From positions 1-22,807 of the forward strand of contig CAKQBM010000008.1 of the NCBI GenBank assembly GCA_934216185.1: a stretch of 22,807 nt of DNA, in the 5' to 3' direction. Below the pieces are notes generated by a model, which did not search any database, was not told the DNA's origin, and saw only the letters and a list, made by a program, of their open reading frames with translations. How positions within the stretch are numbered: the stretch's first letter is position 1; each line of letters opens with the position of its first letter. Source of the DNA: an uncultured Streptococcus sp. GTDB taxonomy: Bacteria; Bacillota; Bacilli; Lactobacillales; Streptococcaceae. Positions 6,099 to 16,628 of the stretch are shown piece by piece. The translations under genes were made by a program, and so were the position numbers.

Positions 6099-7277
6099 AT
6101 GAATCGCTATGCACTACAGCTGATTAGTCGTGGAGCTGTTAACAAGATAGGGAATATGCTCTATGATTATGGAAATAGTGTCTGGTTGGCTTCCATGGGG
6201 ACTATCGGACAGACAGTTTTAGGAATGTATCAGATTTCTGAGCTAGTCACATCTATTCTCGTCAATCCCTTTGGCGGAGTTATTTCAGACCGTTTTTCTC
6301 GTCGTAAGATTTTAATGACGGCAGATCTTGTTTGTGGGATTCTTTGTCTGGCTATTTCTTTTATAAGGAATGACAGCTGGATGATTGGCGCTTTGATTGT
6401 TGCTAACATTGTTCAGGCTATTGCTTTTGCCTTTTCTAGACCTGCAAATAAGGCCATTATCACAGAATTGGTAGAGAAGGATGAACTGGTCCTCTACAAT
6501 TCTCGTTTGGAATTGGTGATGCAGGTTGTCAGTGTGAGTTCTCCTGTACTTTCTTTTCTGGTTTTACAATTTGCAAGTCTTCGTATTACCTTGGTATTAG
6601 ATGCCCTTAGTTTTTTCCTCGCTTTTGGCTTGGTAGCCTTGCTTCCAAAGAAAGAAGAGAAGACTATGGGTGAGAAGAAACTTACATTCAACGTTATTTT
6701 TTCTGATATCAAGGAGGGAGTTCACTATATTGTGAAGCAAAAGGAAATCTTCTTTTTGTTAGTCATGGCTTCAAGTGTCAATTTTTTCTTTGCAGCTTTT
6801 AATTACCTCCTCCCCTTTTCAAATCAGCTTTATGGAGTTCAAGGTGCCTATGCCACTATTTTGACAATGGGTGCTATCGGATCTATTGTTGGGGCCCTAC
6901 TAGCTAGTAAGATTAAAGCCAGTATGGAAATGCTTCTGTTTTCGTTGTCTCTGACTGGACTTGGGGTGATGATAATGGGATTTACCCTCCCCTCCTATCT
7001 TACTTTTTCAGGTAATTTCGTTTGTGAACTCTTTATGACGATTTTCAATATTCACTTTTTTACTCAAGTACAAACCAAGGTTGAAGGTGAATATCTGGGA
7101 AGAGTTCTCAGTTCGATTTATACCTTAGCTATACTATTTATGCCCCTAGCAACAGGTTTAATGACCTGGCTTCCAAGTGTTCATCTTTATTCTTTCTTGA
7201 TTATTGGACTTGGAGTTGTCGTCTTATCCTTCTTAGCTCTGGGCTATGTTCGAACTCATTTTAAAAAAGAGATATAA
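6099..7277 (+). CDS. MFS family exporter (MefA/DHA3-like)
   Basis: A 392-residue very hydrophobic protein with about 12 predicted membrane helices. The loop after helix 2 carries the MFS signature GGVISDRFSRRK (59-70). The order of a short N-terminus (MNRYALQLISRGAVNKIG), GNSVWLASMG and NPFGG is like drug-efflux MFS proteins of Gram-positive bacteria such as the macrolide exporter group. The substrate cannot be told from sequence. The start at 6099 has a good ribosome site (GAGGAG, 8 nt away). It follows an Rgg regulator by 79 nt in the same direction, so Rgg control is a reasonable guess. A terminator follows at 7322. Confidence 0.85.
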   Translation: MNRYALQLISRGAVNKIGNMLYDYGNSVWLASMGTIGQTVLGMYQISELVTSILVNPFGGVISDRFSRRKILMTADLVCGILCLAISFIRNDSWMIGALIVANIVQAIAFAFSRPANKAIITELVEKDELVLYNSRLELVMQVVSVSSPVLSFLVLQFASLRITLVLDALSFFLAFGLVALLPKKEEKTMGEKKLTFNVIFSDIKEGVHYIVKQKEIFFLLVMASSVNFFFAAFNYLLPFSNQLYGVQGAYATILTMGAIGSIVGALLASKIKASMEMLLFSLSLTGLGVMIMGFTLPSYLTFSGNFVCELFMTIFNIHFFTQVQTKVEGEYLGRVLSSIYTLAILFMPLATGLMTWLPSVHLYSFLIIGLGVVVLSFLALGYVRTHFKKEI

Positions 7278-7332
7278 GTCTGTTTGAGTTTTAAAAATAA
7301 TTCCAATATAAGTGTTTTTCCGCCCTTCTCGT

Positions 7333-9327
<1,995 letters not shown>

Positions 9328-9329
9328 CA

Positions 9330-10289
9330 ATGGCAGAAGAAAGAAAACGTGCGCGTTTAATTTATAACCCAACCTCAGGGCAGGAAATTATCAAGAAAAA
9401 TATAGCAGAAGTGCTGGATGTTTTGGAAGATATTGGCTATGAAACCAGTGCCTTTCAAACGACTCCAGAACCTCTTTCGGCACAAAAAGAAGCCGAGAGA
9501 GCAACCAAAGCTGGTTTTGATTTGATTATTGCTGCAGGTGGTGATGGAACAATTAATGAGGTAGTCAATGGGGTTGCCTCACTCGATAAGAGGCCTCGGC
9601 TTGCCATCATCCCAACAGGTACGACTAATGATTATGCGCGTGCCCTAAAAATTCCAATGGGTGATCCTGTTAAGGCTGCTCAGATTATTGCTAAAAATGA
9701 GACCATTCGTATGGATATTGGACGAGCTTTTGGCGATAAATATTTTATTAATATTGCCGCTGCTGGAACCTTAACCGAATTGACTTACAGTGTTCCAAGT
9801 GAAGTCAAGACGCGTCTTGGTTATTTTGCCTATGTTGCTAAAGGCATTGAAATGTTTCCTAAGACCAAGGTTCGTCCAGTGAGAATCACACACGATCAGG
9901 GGGTCTTTGAAGGAGAGGTGTCCTTGATTTTTGTTGCCTTGACCAATTCCATTGGAGGGTTTGAGCAGTTAGCGCCTGATACCAAGTTAGACGATGGTAA
10001 TTTTACTCTGATTTTGGTTAAGACAGACAAGCTATTTGATATGTTGGGCTTATTGATACAGGCCATTAATGGTGGTCAGCACGTCTCAGATGTCAATATC
10101 GAATACCTCAAAACGAGCAAACTACGTTTAGAAGTTTTAGATGACCAAGAACCATTTATGCTGAACCTAGATGGGGAATATGGTGGAGATACCCCAGTTG
10201 CACTTCAAGTCTGCCATCATCACATCGAATTTTTTGTCAATCGAGACGAGATTGGTCAAGAATTTATTAGTGAAATAGAAACAAATTAA
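9330..10289 (+). CDS. YegS/DgkB-family diacylglycerol/lipid kinase
   Basis: A 319-residue member of the DAGK catalytic family. Motifs: NPTSG (13-17), GGDGTINEVVNG (70-81) for ATP binding, PTGTTNDYARAL (95-106), and LDGE (280-283) near the C-terminus, as in the soluble Gram-positive DgkB type that returns diacylglycerol to phosphatidate for lipid and lipoteichoic acid turnover. Exact substrate is not certain from sequence. I chose the ATG at 9330, 2 nt after the ligA stop; an in-frame TTG at 9309 would overlap ligA and add seven unconserved residues. The tight spacing to ligA and the 17-nt gap to pullulanase suggest one transcript without an obvious functional link. Confidence 0.88.
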   Translation: MAEERKRARLIYNPTSGQEIIKKNIAEVLDVLEDIGYETSAFQTTPEPLSAQKEAERATKAGFDLIIAAGGDGTINEVVNGVASLDKRPRLAIIPTGTTNDYARALKIPMGDPVKAAQIIAKNETIRMDIGRAFGDKYFINIAAAGTLTELTYSVPSEVKTRLGYFAYVAKGIEMFPKTKVRPVRITHDQGVFEGEVSLIFVALTNSIGGFEQLAPDTKLDDGNFTLILVKTDKLFDMLGLLIQAINGGQHVSDVNIEYLKTSKLRLEVLDDQEPFMLNLDGEYGGDTPVALQVCHHHIEFFVNRDEIGQEFISEIETN

Positions 10290-10306
10290 AAAAAGGAAAA
10301 ATAAAA

Positions 10307-12586
10307 ATGTATAACTACCCTATGCGCATTCATTACCATCGCAAGAATGGTGAATACGACACTTGCTCTTTTGTAAAGAGTAAGGATCAACGAATTGATT
10401 TACTAACTTATAAAGAAGATTATTTTGGCGCCTTATTTAGTTTTGAACACCCAAGCGTTCATCCCTTAGAAAGCTTGAATTTTGTGGTTCATACAGGTCA
10501 AACTAGTAAAGAATATGCTATCCGTTTTAATCACTATCCCCTATTAACAGAGATCTGGATTTTGGAAGGCGATGATCGGATTTATTACTCTGAAAATCCT
10601 GCTATTGCCAGTCCTTTCTATAAAAATCAAAATCCTTTTGCCTTTGATAAGGCTATTAACAGTGCTAGTTTCGACCACCACTGGGGTTACCAAGGGGAAT
10701 TGGGGTGCCATGTAGAGGACAATCAGGCTCATTTTTCCCTCTGGTCACCTACAGCGACAGCAGTGCAAGTTGTCGTTTATGAAACAGCTGCTAATGATGC
10801 ACCTGTTTGGAAAACTTTTGAGATGGAGCGAGGGAATAGCTACTCCTATAATCATAAGGACAATACTATTGGTGTCTGGAGTTTGGATGTTGAGGAAGAT
10901 TTGACTGGTAAGGCTTATCAGTATCAAGTCCAATTCCCTCATCACCAAACACTAACACGCGACCCTTACACCATTGCGACCAGTCCTGACGGCAAACGTT
11001 CAGCTATTCTGAGCCATGCAGAAAAGCAAGTTGCAAACTTCGAGGTTAAGCATGGTTCTGAGGCTACTTGGCGCTTGGCAAATCCATGTAAGGCAGTTAT
11101 TTGTGAAATGCACATTCGTGATTTGACCCAATCACCGACCTCAGGTGTGGATGAACATCTTCGAGGAACTTTCTTGGGTGCTGCTCAGACTGGAACGGTT
11201 AACCAGTACGGTCAGTCAACTGCTTTTGATCACATCAAGAAGCTGGGCTACAATTATGTTCAGTTGCAACCAATTGCAGACCGTCATAAAGAATACGATG
11301 AGGATGGGAATGTAACCTACAACTGGGGTTATGACCCACAAAACTATAACGCGCCAGAAACTAGTTTTTCAACTAATCCAGATGATCCAGCTCAGGTCAT
11401 TCGCGACTTGAAGACCATGGTTCAAGCTTACCACAATGCGGGTATTGGTGTCATTATGGATGTGGTCTATAACCATACCTTCTCAGTAGTTGATGCACCT
11501 TTCCAAACAACTGTCCCTGATTACTATTATCGTATGAATCCAGATGGTACCTTCCAGAATGGAACGGGTGTTGGAAATGAAACAGCCAGTGAACACGAAA
11601 TGTTCCGCAAGTACATGATTGATTCTCTTCTATACTGGGTGCAGGAATACAATATTGACGGCTTCCGTTTTGACTTGATGGGGATTCATGATGTCAAGAC
11701 CATGCAGATGATTCGTCAGAGCTTGGATGAAATCGACCCTAACATTATCCTCTATGGAGAAGGATGGGATATGGGAACAGGTCTTGCCCCTTATGATAAG
11801 GCTAAGAAAGACAACGCCTACGAAATGCCAAATATTGGTTTCTTTAATGACAATCAGCGTGATGCCGTCAAAGGGGGAGAAGTTTATGGTGCTATCAAGT
11901 CAGGTTTTGTTAGTGGTGCTGCGACAGAGCCAATTCTAGCTAAAGCAATCTTAGGAAGTCGTGAATTAGGAACCTATACACATCCAAATCAGGTGCTTAA
12001 CTATGTGGAAGCCCATGACAATTACAATCTTCACGATTTATTGGCAACTCTTCATCCAGACCAAAGTTCAGAACAAATCATGCGTAAGGTTGAGACAGCC
12101 ACAGCCATGAATCTGCTCATGCAGGGTATGGCCTTTATGGAAATCGGTCAAGAATTTGGTCGTACCAAACTGGTTGCGACTGGTGAAAATGGTGAGTTGA
12201 CCCATGATGATAGAGAGCGTGCGATGAATAGCTATAATGCTCCTGACAGTGTGAACCAAGTCAACTGGAACTTGATTAATGAGCGTCAAGACAGTATTGA
12301 ATTTATTCGTCAAGTCATCCGATTGAAGACAAGAACTGGTGCCTTTTCTTACTCTAGCTATGATGAAATTTACCATCATGTCTTTGTGCATTCTGCGATT
12401 GAACATAGTGGCTGGCTTGTCTACGAGGTTCATGGGGAAGAACATTTATTGATCGTTATTAATGTTAAAGGTGCATCTCACCAATTTGAAAATGCAGGAA
12501 ATTTAGAAATATTGGTAACCAATAGTCGCTCAAAAGAAGACAATGTTTTAGATGATATTAGTCTAGCTGTTTTGAGTGTTTTATAA
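10307..12586 (+). CDS. pulA: Type I pullulanase / glycogen debranching enzyme (GH13), cytoplasmic
   Basis: A 759-residue GH13 enzyme that cleaves alpha-1,6 branch points. The N-terminal half holds carbohydrate-binding beta domains (a CBM48-like part at about 125-235). The type I pullulanase signature YNWGYDP is at 338-344. GH13 region I DVVYNH is at 385-390, the nucleophile Asp456 is in GFRFD, the acid/base Glu485 is in YGEGWD and the third acid Asp571 is in EAHD. There is no signal peptide, LPXTG motif or wall repeat, unlike the secreted streptococcal pullulanase SpuA, so it acts inside the cell on glycogen or imported maltodextrins. The ribosome site AAGGAAA precedes the ATG. It lies one gene upstream of the glycogen synthesis operon and closes the ligA transcript. 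Confidence 0.92.
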   Translation: MYNYPMRIHYHRKNGEYDTCSFVKSKDQRIDLLTYKEDYFGALFSFEHPSVHPLESLNFVVHTGQTSKEYAIRFNHYPLLTEIWILEGDDRIYYSENPAIASPFYKNQNPFAFDKAINSASFDHHWGYQGELGCHVEDNQAHFSLWSPTATAVQVVVYETAANDAPVWKTFEMERGNSYSYNHKDNTIGVWSLDVEEDLTGKAYQYQVQFPHHQTLTRDPYTIATSPDGKRSAILSHAEKQVANFEVKHGSEATWRLANPCKAVICEMHIRDLTQSPTSGVDEHLRGTFLGAAQTGTVNQYGQSTAFDHIKKLGYNYVQLQPIADRHKEYDEDGNVTYNWGYDPQNYNAPETSFSTNPDDPAQVIRDLKTMVQAYHNAGIGVIMDVVYNHTFSVVDAPFQTTVPDYYYRMNPDGTFQNGTGVGNETASEHEMFRKYMIDSLLYWVQEYNIDGFRFDLMGIHDVKTMQMIRQSLDEIDPNIILYGEGWDMGTGLAPYDKAKKDNAYEMPNIGFFNDNQRDAVKGGEVYGAIKSGFVSGAATEPILAKAILGSRELGTYTHPNQVLNYVEAHDNYNLHDLLATLHPDQSSEQIMRKVETATAMNLLMQGMAFMEIGQEFGRTKLVATGENGELTHDDRERAMNSYNAPDSVNQVNWNLINERQDSIEFIRQVIRLKTRTGAFSYSSYDEIYHHVFVHSAIEHSGWLVYEVHGEEHLLIVINVKGASHQFENAGNLEILVTNSRSKEDNVLDDISLAVLSVL

Positions 12587-12695
12587 AGACCATCTATCTC
12601 GCTATTCTAACACATCATTGGAAGTGAACGAATAGAAAGAACCTGACTAACAGCTCACTTGTATAGAAAATTTGATAAATATTTTAACGAAACAA

Positions 12696-12742
12696 GGCAT
12701 CCTATCAAAGTGTTTGAACACTTGATAGGGTGTCTTTTTATT
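12696..12742 (+). terminator. Strong intrinsic terminator after pullulanase
   Basis: Arms from 12696 (GGCATCCTATCAAAGTGTT) and to 12734 (AACACTTGATAGGGTGTC) pair over about 18 bp with one bulge and wobble pairs around a two-base loop, followed by TTTTTATTA. It lies 110 nt after the pullulanase stop; the stretch 12587-12695 shows no other feature. Confidence 0.8.
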
Positions 12743-12759
12743 ATGAAGATTTTTGCCCA

Positions 12760-12889
12760 ACCTCCTTATTTGCAAGCTCAAAACGGTATTTTGAGTTGCT
12801 TGTATCCGTTTTGTGCATCACTTCACAGTTGTGCTTTGAGATTGCAGTAACTAGATTCCTAGTCTGATTTTTTATTTTTATTGAGTATA
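12760..12889 (-). repeat. Degenerate BOX element
   Basis: Read on the minus strand from 12889, the sequence starts TATACTCAATAAAAAT, continues CAGACTAGGAATCTAG and CTCAAAGCAC, and ends near an inverted repeat CTCAAAA-n5-TTTTGAG (12777-12795) followed by CTTGCAAAT. This order matches the boxA to boxC layout of pneumococcal BOX elements as I remember it, with several substitutions. BOX elements are non-autonomous repeats that can affect nearby expression. The left boundary is approximate. Confidence 0.65.
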
Positions 12890-12940
12890 CTTTGAACAAT
12901 CAAGCTTGTGAAAATAATCTCAAAAATATTGCAAAAAGGG

Positions 12941-12968
12941 TTGTAATTTTCTGAAAATTTGGTAAAAT
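12941..12968 (+). promoter_or_regulatory. gapN promoter
   Basis: TTGTAA (12941-12946), a 16-nt spacer and TAAAAT (12963-12968) preceded by TGG. The ribosome site AGGAGG at 12986-12991 follows. Between the BOX element and this promoter I see nothing else. Confidence 0.65.
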
Positions 12969-12999
12969 ATATCTTAATCATTTTCAGGAGGACGAGAAT

Positions 13000-14424
13000 T
13001 TGACAAGATATCAGAATTTAGTAAATGGAGAATGGAAATCATCTGAAAAAGAAATTACGATTTATTCACCAATCAATCAAGAAGAATTAGGGACAGTACC
13101 AGCTATGAGTCAAGCGGAAGTAGATGAGGCTATGCAAGCTGCGCGTGCAGCCCTGCCAGCATGGCGCGCTTTATCAGCAGTTGAACGTGCGGCTTATTTG
13201 CATAAAACAGCAGCTATTTTAGAACGTGATAAAGAAAAAATTGGAACAATTTTAGCTAAAGAAGTAGCCAAAGGAATCAAATCTGCTATTGGGGAAGTAG
13301 TTCGTACTGCAGAACTGATTCATTATGCTGCTGAGGAAGGTTTACGTATAACAAGTCAAGCAATGGAAGGTGGCGGTTTTGAAGCAGCAAGTAAAAACAA
13401 ACTGGCTGTTGTTCGTCGTGAGCCGGTTGGAGTCGTGCTAGCTATTGCTCCCTTTAACTATCCAGTCAACCTTTCTGGATCTAAGATTGCTCCGGCCTTG
13501 ATTGCAGGGAATGTGGTTATGTTTAAGCCACCAACACAAGGTTCCATTTCTGGACTCTTGCTGGCTAAAGCCTTTGAAGAAGCAGGGATTCCAGCAGGTG
13601 TTTTCAATACCATTACGGGACGCGGCTCAGAAATTGGGGATTATATCATTGAGCACAAAGAAGTCAACTTTATCAACTTTACAGGATCAACCCCTATCGG
13701 AGAACGTATTGGTCGTTTAGCTGGTATGCGTCCTATCATGTTGGAACTTGGCGGAAAAGATGCGGCTCTTGTACTAGAAGATGCAGATTTGGAACATGCT
13801 GCCAAGCAAATTGTTTCGGGTGCCTTTAGCTATTCAGGCCAACGTTGCACGGCCATTAAACGTGTCATTGTTCTTGAAAGTGTAGCAGATAAATTAGTTA
13901 CTTTGCTTCAATCAGAGGTTGCTAAATTAACAGTTGGTGATCCATTTGACAATGCTGATATTACACCTGTTATTGACAATGCTTCAGCCGATTTCATCTG
14001 GGGCTTGATTGAGGATGCGCAAGAAAAAGGTGCTCAGGCTCTTACACCAATCAAACGTGAGGGCAATCTTCTCTGGCCAGTGCTTTTTGACCAAGTGACT
14101 AAAGATATGAAAGTAGCATGGGAAGAGCCATTTGGCCCTGTTTTACCAATTATTCGTGTAGCTAATGTAGAAGAAGCAATTGCCTTTGCCAACGAATCTG
14201 AATTCGGCCTTCAATCCTCAGTCTTTACAAATGATTTCAAAAAAGCCTTTGAAATCGCTGAAAAACTTGAAGTGGGTACAGTTCATATTAATAATAAAAC
14301 CCAGCGTGGTCCAGATAATTTCCCCTTCCTTGGTGTCAAAGGTTCTGGCGCTGGAGTGCAAGGAATTAAATATAGCATTGAAGCGATGACAAATGTCAAA
14401 TCCATTGTTTTTGATGTGAAATAA
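13000..14424 (+). CDS. gapN: NADP-dependent non-phosphorylating glyceraldehyde-3-phosphate dehydrogenase
   Basis: A 474-residue aldehyde dehydrogenase that oxidises glyceraldehyde-3-phosphate straight to 3-phosphoglycerate and makes NADPH, an important NADPH source in streptococci. Active-site elements are present: Asn153 in APFNYP, FTGSTPIGERIG (227-238) of the cofactor site, Glu249 in MLELGGKDAA, and the catalytic Cys283 in SGQRCTAIKR. Length and sequence follow the S. mutans GapN type throughout. The start codon is TTG at 13000, chosen because AGGAGG ends 8 nt upstream and the family begins MTRYQNLVNGEW. It is a single-gene transcript with its own promoter and a terminator at 14430. Confidence 0.96.
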   Translation: MTRYQNLVNGEWKSSEKEITIYSPINQEELGTVPAMSQAEVDEAMQAARAALPAWRALSAVERAAYLHKTAAILERDKEKIGTILAKEVAKGIKSAIGEVVRTAELIHYAAEEGLRITSQAMEGGGFEAASKNKLAVVRREPVGVVLAIAPFNYPVNLSGSKIAPALIAGNVVMFKPPTQGSISGLLLAKAFEEAGIPAGVFNTITGRGSEIGDYIIEHKEVNFINFTGSTPIGERIGRLAGMRPIMLELGGKDAALVLEDADLEHAAKQIVSGAFSYSGQRCTAIKRVIVLESVADKLVTLLQSEVAKLTVGDPFDNADITPVIDNASADFIWGLIEDAQEKGAQALTPIKREGNLLWPVLFDQVTKDMKVAWEEPFGPVLPIIRVANVEEAIAFANESEFGLQSSVFTNDFKKAFEIAEKLEVGTVHINNKTQRGPDNFPFLGVKGSGAGVQGIKYSIEAMTNVKSIVFDVK

Positions 14425-14429
14425 CGTGT

Positions 14430-14465
14430 AAAATCAGGAAATTGTTTTCCTGGTTTTATTTTTTT
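14430..14465 (+). terminator. gapN terminator
   Basis: AAAATCAGGAAA (14430-14441) pairs with TTTCCTGGTTTT (14446-14457) over 12 bp with one G-U pair, loop TTGT, followed by a long T-rich tail. It begins 5 nt after the gapN stop. Confidence 0.85.
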
Positions 14466-14632
14466 GCTATAAAATAATAATAATCATAGAAAAATACGAA
14501 CTTTTTGGTATTATAGTAGAGAAAAGAAAGGCGTTTTCACAATTTTTTGAAAAAACATTGATTTACAAGTGGACACATCAGTGAATTTGTTGAAGACTTT
14601 CAAAAGAATTTTTAGCAAATATAGTAATTTAC

Positions 14633-14661
14633 TTGAATCTTATCTAAAAAGGTAGTATAAT
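14633..14661 (+). promoter_or_regulatory. Promoter of the glycogen operon
   Basis: TTGAAT (14633-14638), a 17-nt spacer and a consensus TATAAT (14656-14661). The predicted start near 14668 is directly before the cre site. The ribosome site AGGAGG (14690-14695) precedes glgB. A second, weaker extended -10 (TGGTATTAT ending 14514) lies upstream. Confidence 0.75.
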
Positions 14662-14669
14662 AAATCTAT

Positions 14670-14683
14670 AGAAAACGCTTACA
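14670..14683. promoter_or_regulatory. Catabolite-responsive element (cre) for CcpA
   Basis: AGAAAACGCTTACA matches the consensus TGWAARCGYTWNCA at 13 of 14 positions (first base differs). It sits immediately after the predicted transcription start of the glycogen operon, a position typical of CcpA repression. A weaker match (11 of 14) lies at 14526-14539. Confidence 0.7.
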
Positions 14684-14699
14684 GAAAAGAGGAGGTATT

Positions 14700-16628
14700 A
14701 TGGATAAAAGAGAAGCTTTGCGCACCTTTATGACAGGAGAAAATTTTCACCTTCAGCATTATCTAGGAGCACATAGAGAGCATGTGAATGGAGAGTATGG
14801 CTATACCTTCCGTGTTTGGGCTCCCAATGCTCAGGCTGTCCACTTGGTGGGGGATTTCACCAACTGGATTGAGGGTCAGATTCCAATGGTAAGAAATGAC
14901 TTTGGGGTCTGGGAAGTCTTTACCAATATGGCTCAAGAAGGGCATATTTACAAATATCATGTCACACGTCAAAATGGTCATCAACTGATGAAGATTGACC
15001 CTTTTGCTGTCAGATATGAGGCTCGTCCAGGAACAGGGGCAATCGTAACAGAGCTTCCTGAGAAGAAATGGAGGGATGGACTTTGGCTGGCACGAAGAAA
15101 ACGTTGGGGCTTTGCTGAACGTCCGGTCAATATCTATGAAGTTCACGCTGGATCATGGAAAAGAAATTCTGATGGCAGTCCTTATAGTTTTGCCCAGCTC
15201 AAGGATGAACTCATTCCTTATCTCGTTGAAATGAACTATACTCATATTGAGTTTATGCCCTTGATGTCCCATCCTCTGGGCTTGAGTTGGGGGTATCAGC
15301 TTATGGGTTATTTCGCTTTAGAGCATGCCTATGGTCGACCAGAGGAGTTTCAAGATTTTGTTGAGGAGTGTCATATCCATAATATTGGGGTTATCGTAGA
15401 CTGGGTACCTGGTCACTTTACCATCAATGATGATGCCTTAGCCTATTATGATGGGACACCGACTTTTGAATACCAAGACCATCATAAAGCTCATAACTAT
15501 GGTTGGGGTGCCCTTAATTTTGACCTTGGAAAAAATGAAGTCCAGTCCTTCTTAATTTCTTGCATTAAGCATTGGATTGATGTCTATCATTTGGATGGTA
15601 TTCGTGTGGATGCTGTTAGCAACATACTCTATTTGGACTATGATGATGCTCCATGGACACCTAATAAAGATGGAGGAAATCTCAACTATGAAGGTTATTA
15701 TTTCCTTCAACGCTTGAATGAGATTATTAAGTTAGAATATCCAGATGTGATGATGATTGCAGAAGAAAGTTCGTCAGCAACCAAGATTACGGGAATGAAA
15801 GAGCTTGGTGGTCTAGGATTTGACTACAAATGGAATATGGGATGGATGAATGATATCCTCCGTTTCTACGAAGAAGACCCTATTTACCGTAAGTATGACT
15901 TTAACTTAGTTACTTTCAGCTTTATGTATGTTTTCAATGAAAACTATCTCCTACCATTTTCACATGACGAAGTCGTTCATGGCAAGAAGAGCATGATGCA
16001 TAAGATGTGGGGAGATCGTTACAATCAATTCGCAGGCTTGCGTAATCTCTATACGTATCAAATTTGTCACCCAGGTAAGAAATTGCTCTTTATGGGAAGC
16101 GAATACGGTCAATTCCTAGAATGGAAGTCTGAAGAGCAACTGGAATGGTCTAACCTAGAAGATCCAATGAATGCCAAGATGAAGTATTTCACTTCTCAGC
16201 TTAATCAGTTCTACAAAGATCACCGCTGTCTGTGGGAAATCGATACCAGCTATGATGGGATTGAAATCATTGATGCAGATAATCGAGACCAGAGTGTTCT
16301 TTCCTTCATTCGTAAGGGTAAGAAGGGTGATATGCTGGTGTGTGTCTTTAATATGGCACCTGTTGAACGGAAAGATTTTACAATCGGACTACCTGTCGCA
16401 GGTATTTATGAAGAAGTCTGGAATACTGAGTTAGAAGAGTGGGGTGGTGTCTGGAAAGAGCATAATCAAACTGTTCAAACGCAAGAAGGACTATGGAAGG
16501 ATTATGAGCAGACCTTGACCTTTACCCTACCTGCTATGGGAGCTAGTGTCTGGAAAATCAAGCGTCGCTTGAAAACTGCTAAAACTGTCACAAGTAAAAA
16601 CCAAAAAGGAGTAGAAAATGAAGAATGA
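14700..16628 (+). CDS. glgB: 1,4-alpha-glucan branching enzyme
   Basis: A 642-residue GH13 enzyme that transfers alpha-1,4 chain segments to form alpha-1,6 branches in glycogen. A CBM48-type N-terminal domain (about 20-120, [20 protein letters not shown]) is followed by the catalytic barrel: the WGYQ-type start, the nucleophile Asp304 in DGIRVDAV, the acid/base Glu355 in MIAEESS and Asp423 in SHDEVVHGK. The C-terminal beta domain follows, then a basic tail. It is the first gene of the operon, behind a strong promoter and cre site. Its last 11 nt overlap glgC, which suggests coupled translation. Confidence 0.96.
   Translation: MDKREALRTFMTGENFHLQHYLGAHREHVNGEYGYTFRVWAPNAQAVHLVGDFTNWIEGQIPMVRNDFGVWEVFTNMAQEGHIYKYHVTRQNGHQLMKIDPFAVRYEARPGTGAIVTELPEKKWRDGLWLARRKRWGFAERPVNIYEVHAGSWKRNSDGSPYSFAQLKDELIPYLVEMNYTHIEFMPLMSHPLGLSWGYQLMGYFALEHAYGRPEEFQDFVEECHIHNIGVIVDWVPGHFTINDDALAYYDGTPTFEYQDHHKAHNYGWGALNFDLGKNEVQSFLISCIKHWIDVYHLDGIRVDAVSNILYLDYDDAPWTPNKDGGNLNYEGYYFLQRLNEIIKLEYPDVMMIAEESSSATKITGMKELGGLGFDYKWNMGWMNDILRFYEEDPIYRKYDFNLVTFSFMYVFNENYLLPFSHDEVVHGKKSMMHKMWGDRYNQFAGLRNLYTYQICHPGKKLLFMGSEYGQFLEWKSEEQLEWSNLEDPMNAKMKYFTSQLNQFYKDHRCLWEIDTSYDGIEIIDADNRDQSVLSFIRKGKKGDMLVCVFNMAPVERKDFTIGLPVAGIYEEVWNTELEEWGGVWKEHNQTVQTQEGLWKDYEQTLTFTLPAMGASVWKIKRRLKTAKTVTSKNQKGVENEE

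Noticed and set aside
12659..12850. Open frame of 63 codons between pullulanase and gapN
   Set aside because: It runs through the terminator hairpin and the BOX-like repeat and has no ribosome site; it is not a gene.
14425..14699. Small RNA or peptide gene between gapN and glgB
   Set aside because: Apart from the terminator, the promoter elements and the cre sites, the stretch is AT-rich with no ORF with a ribosome site or stable structure.
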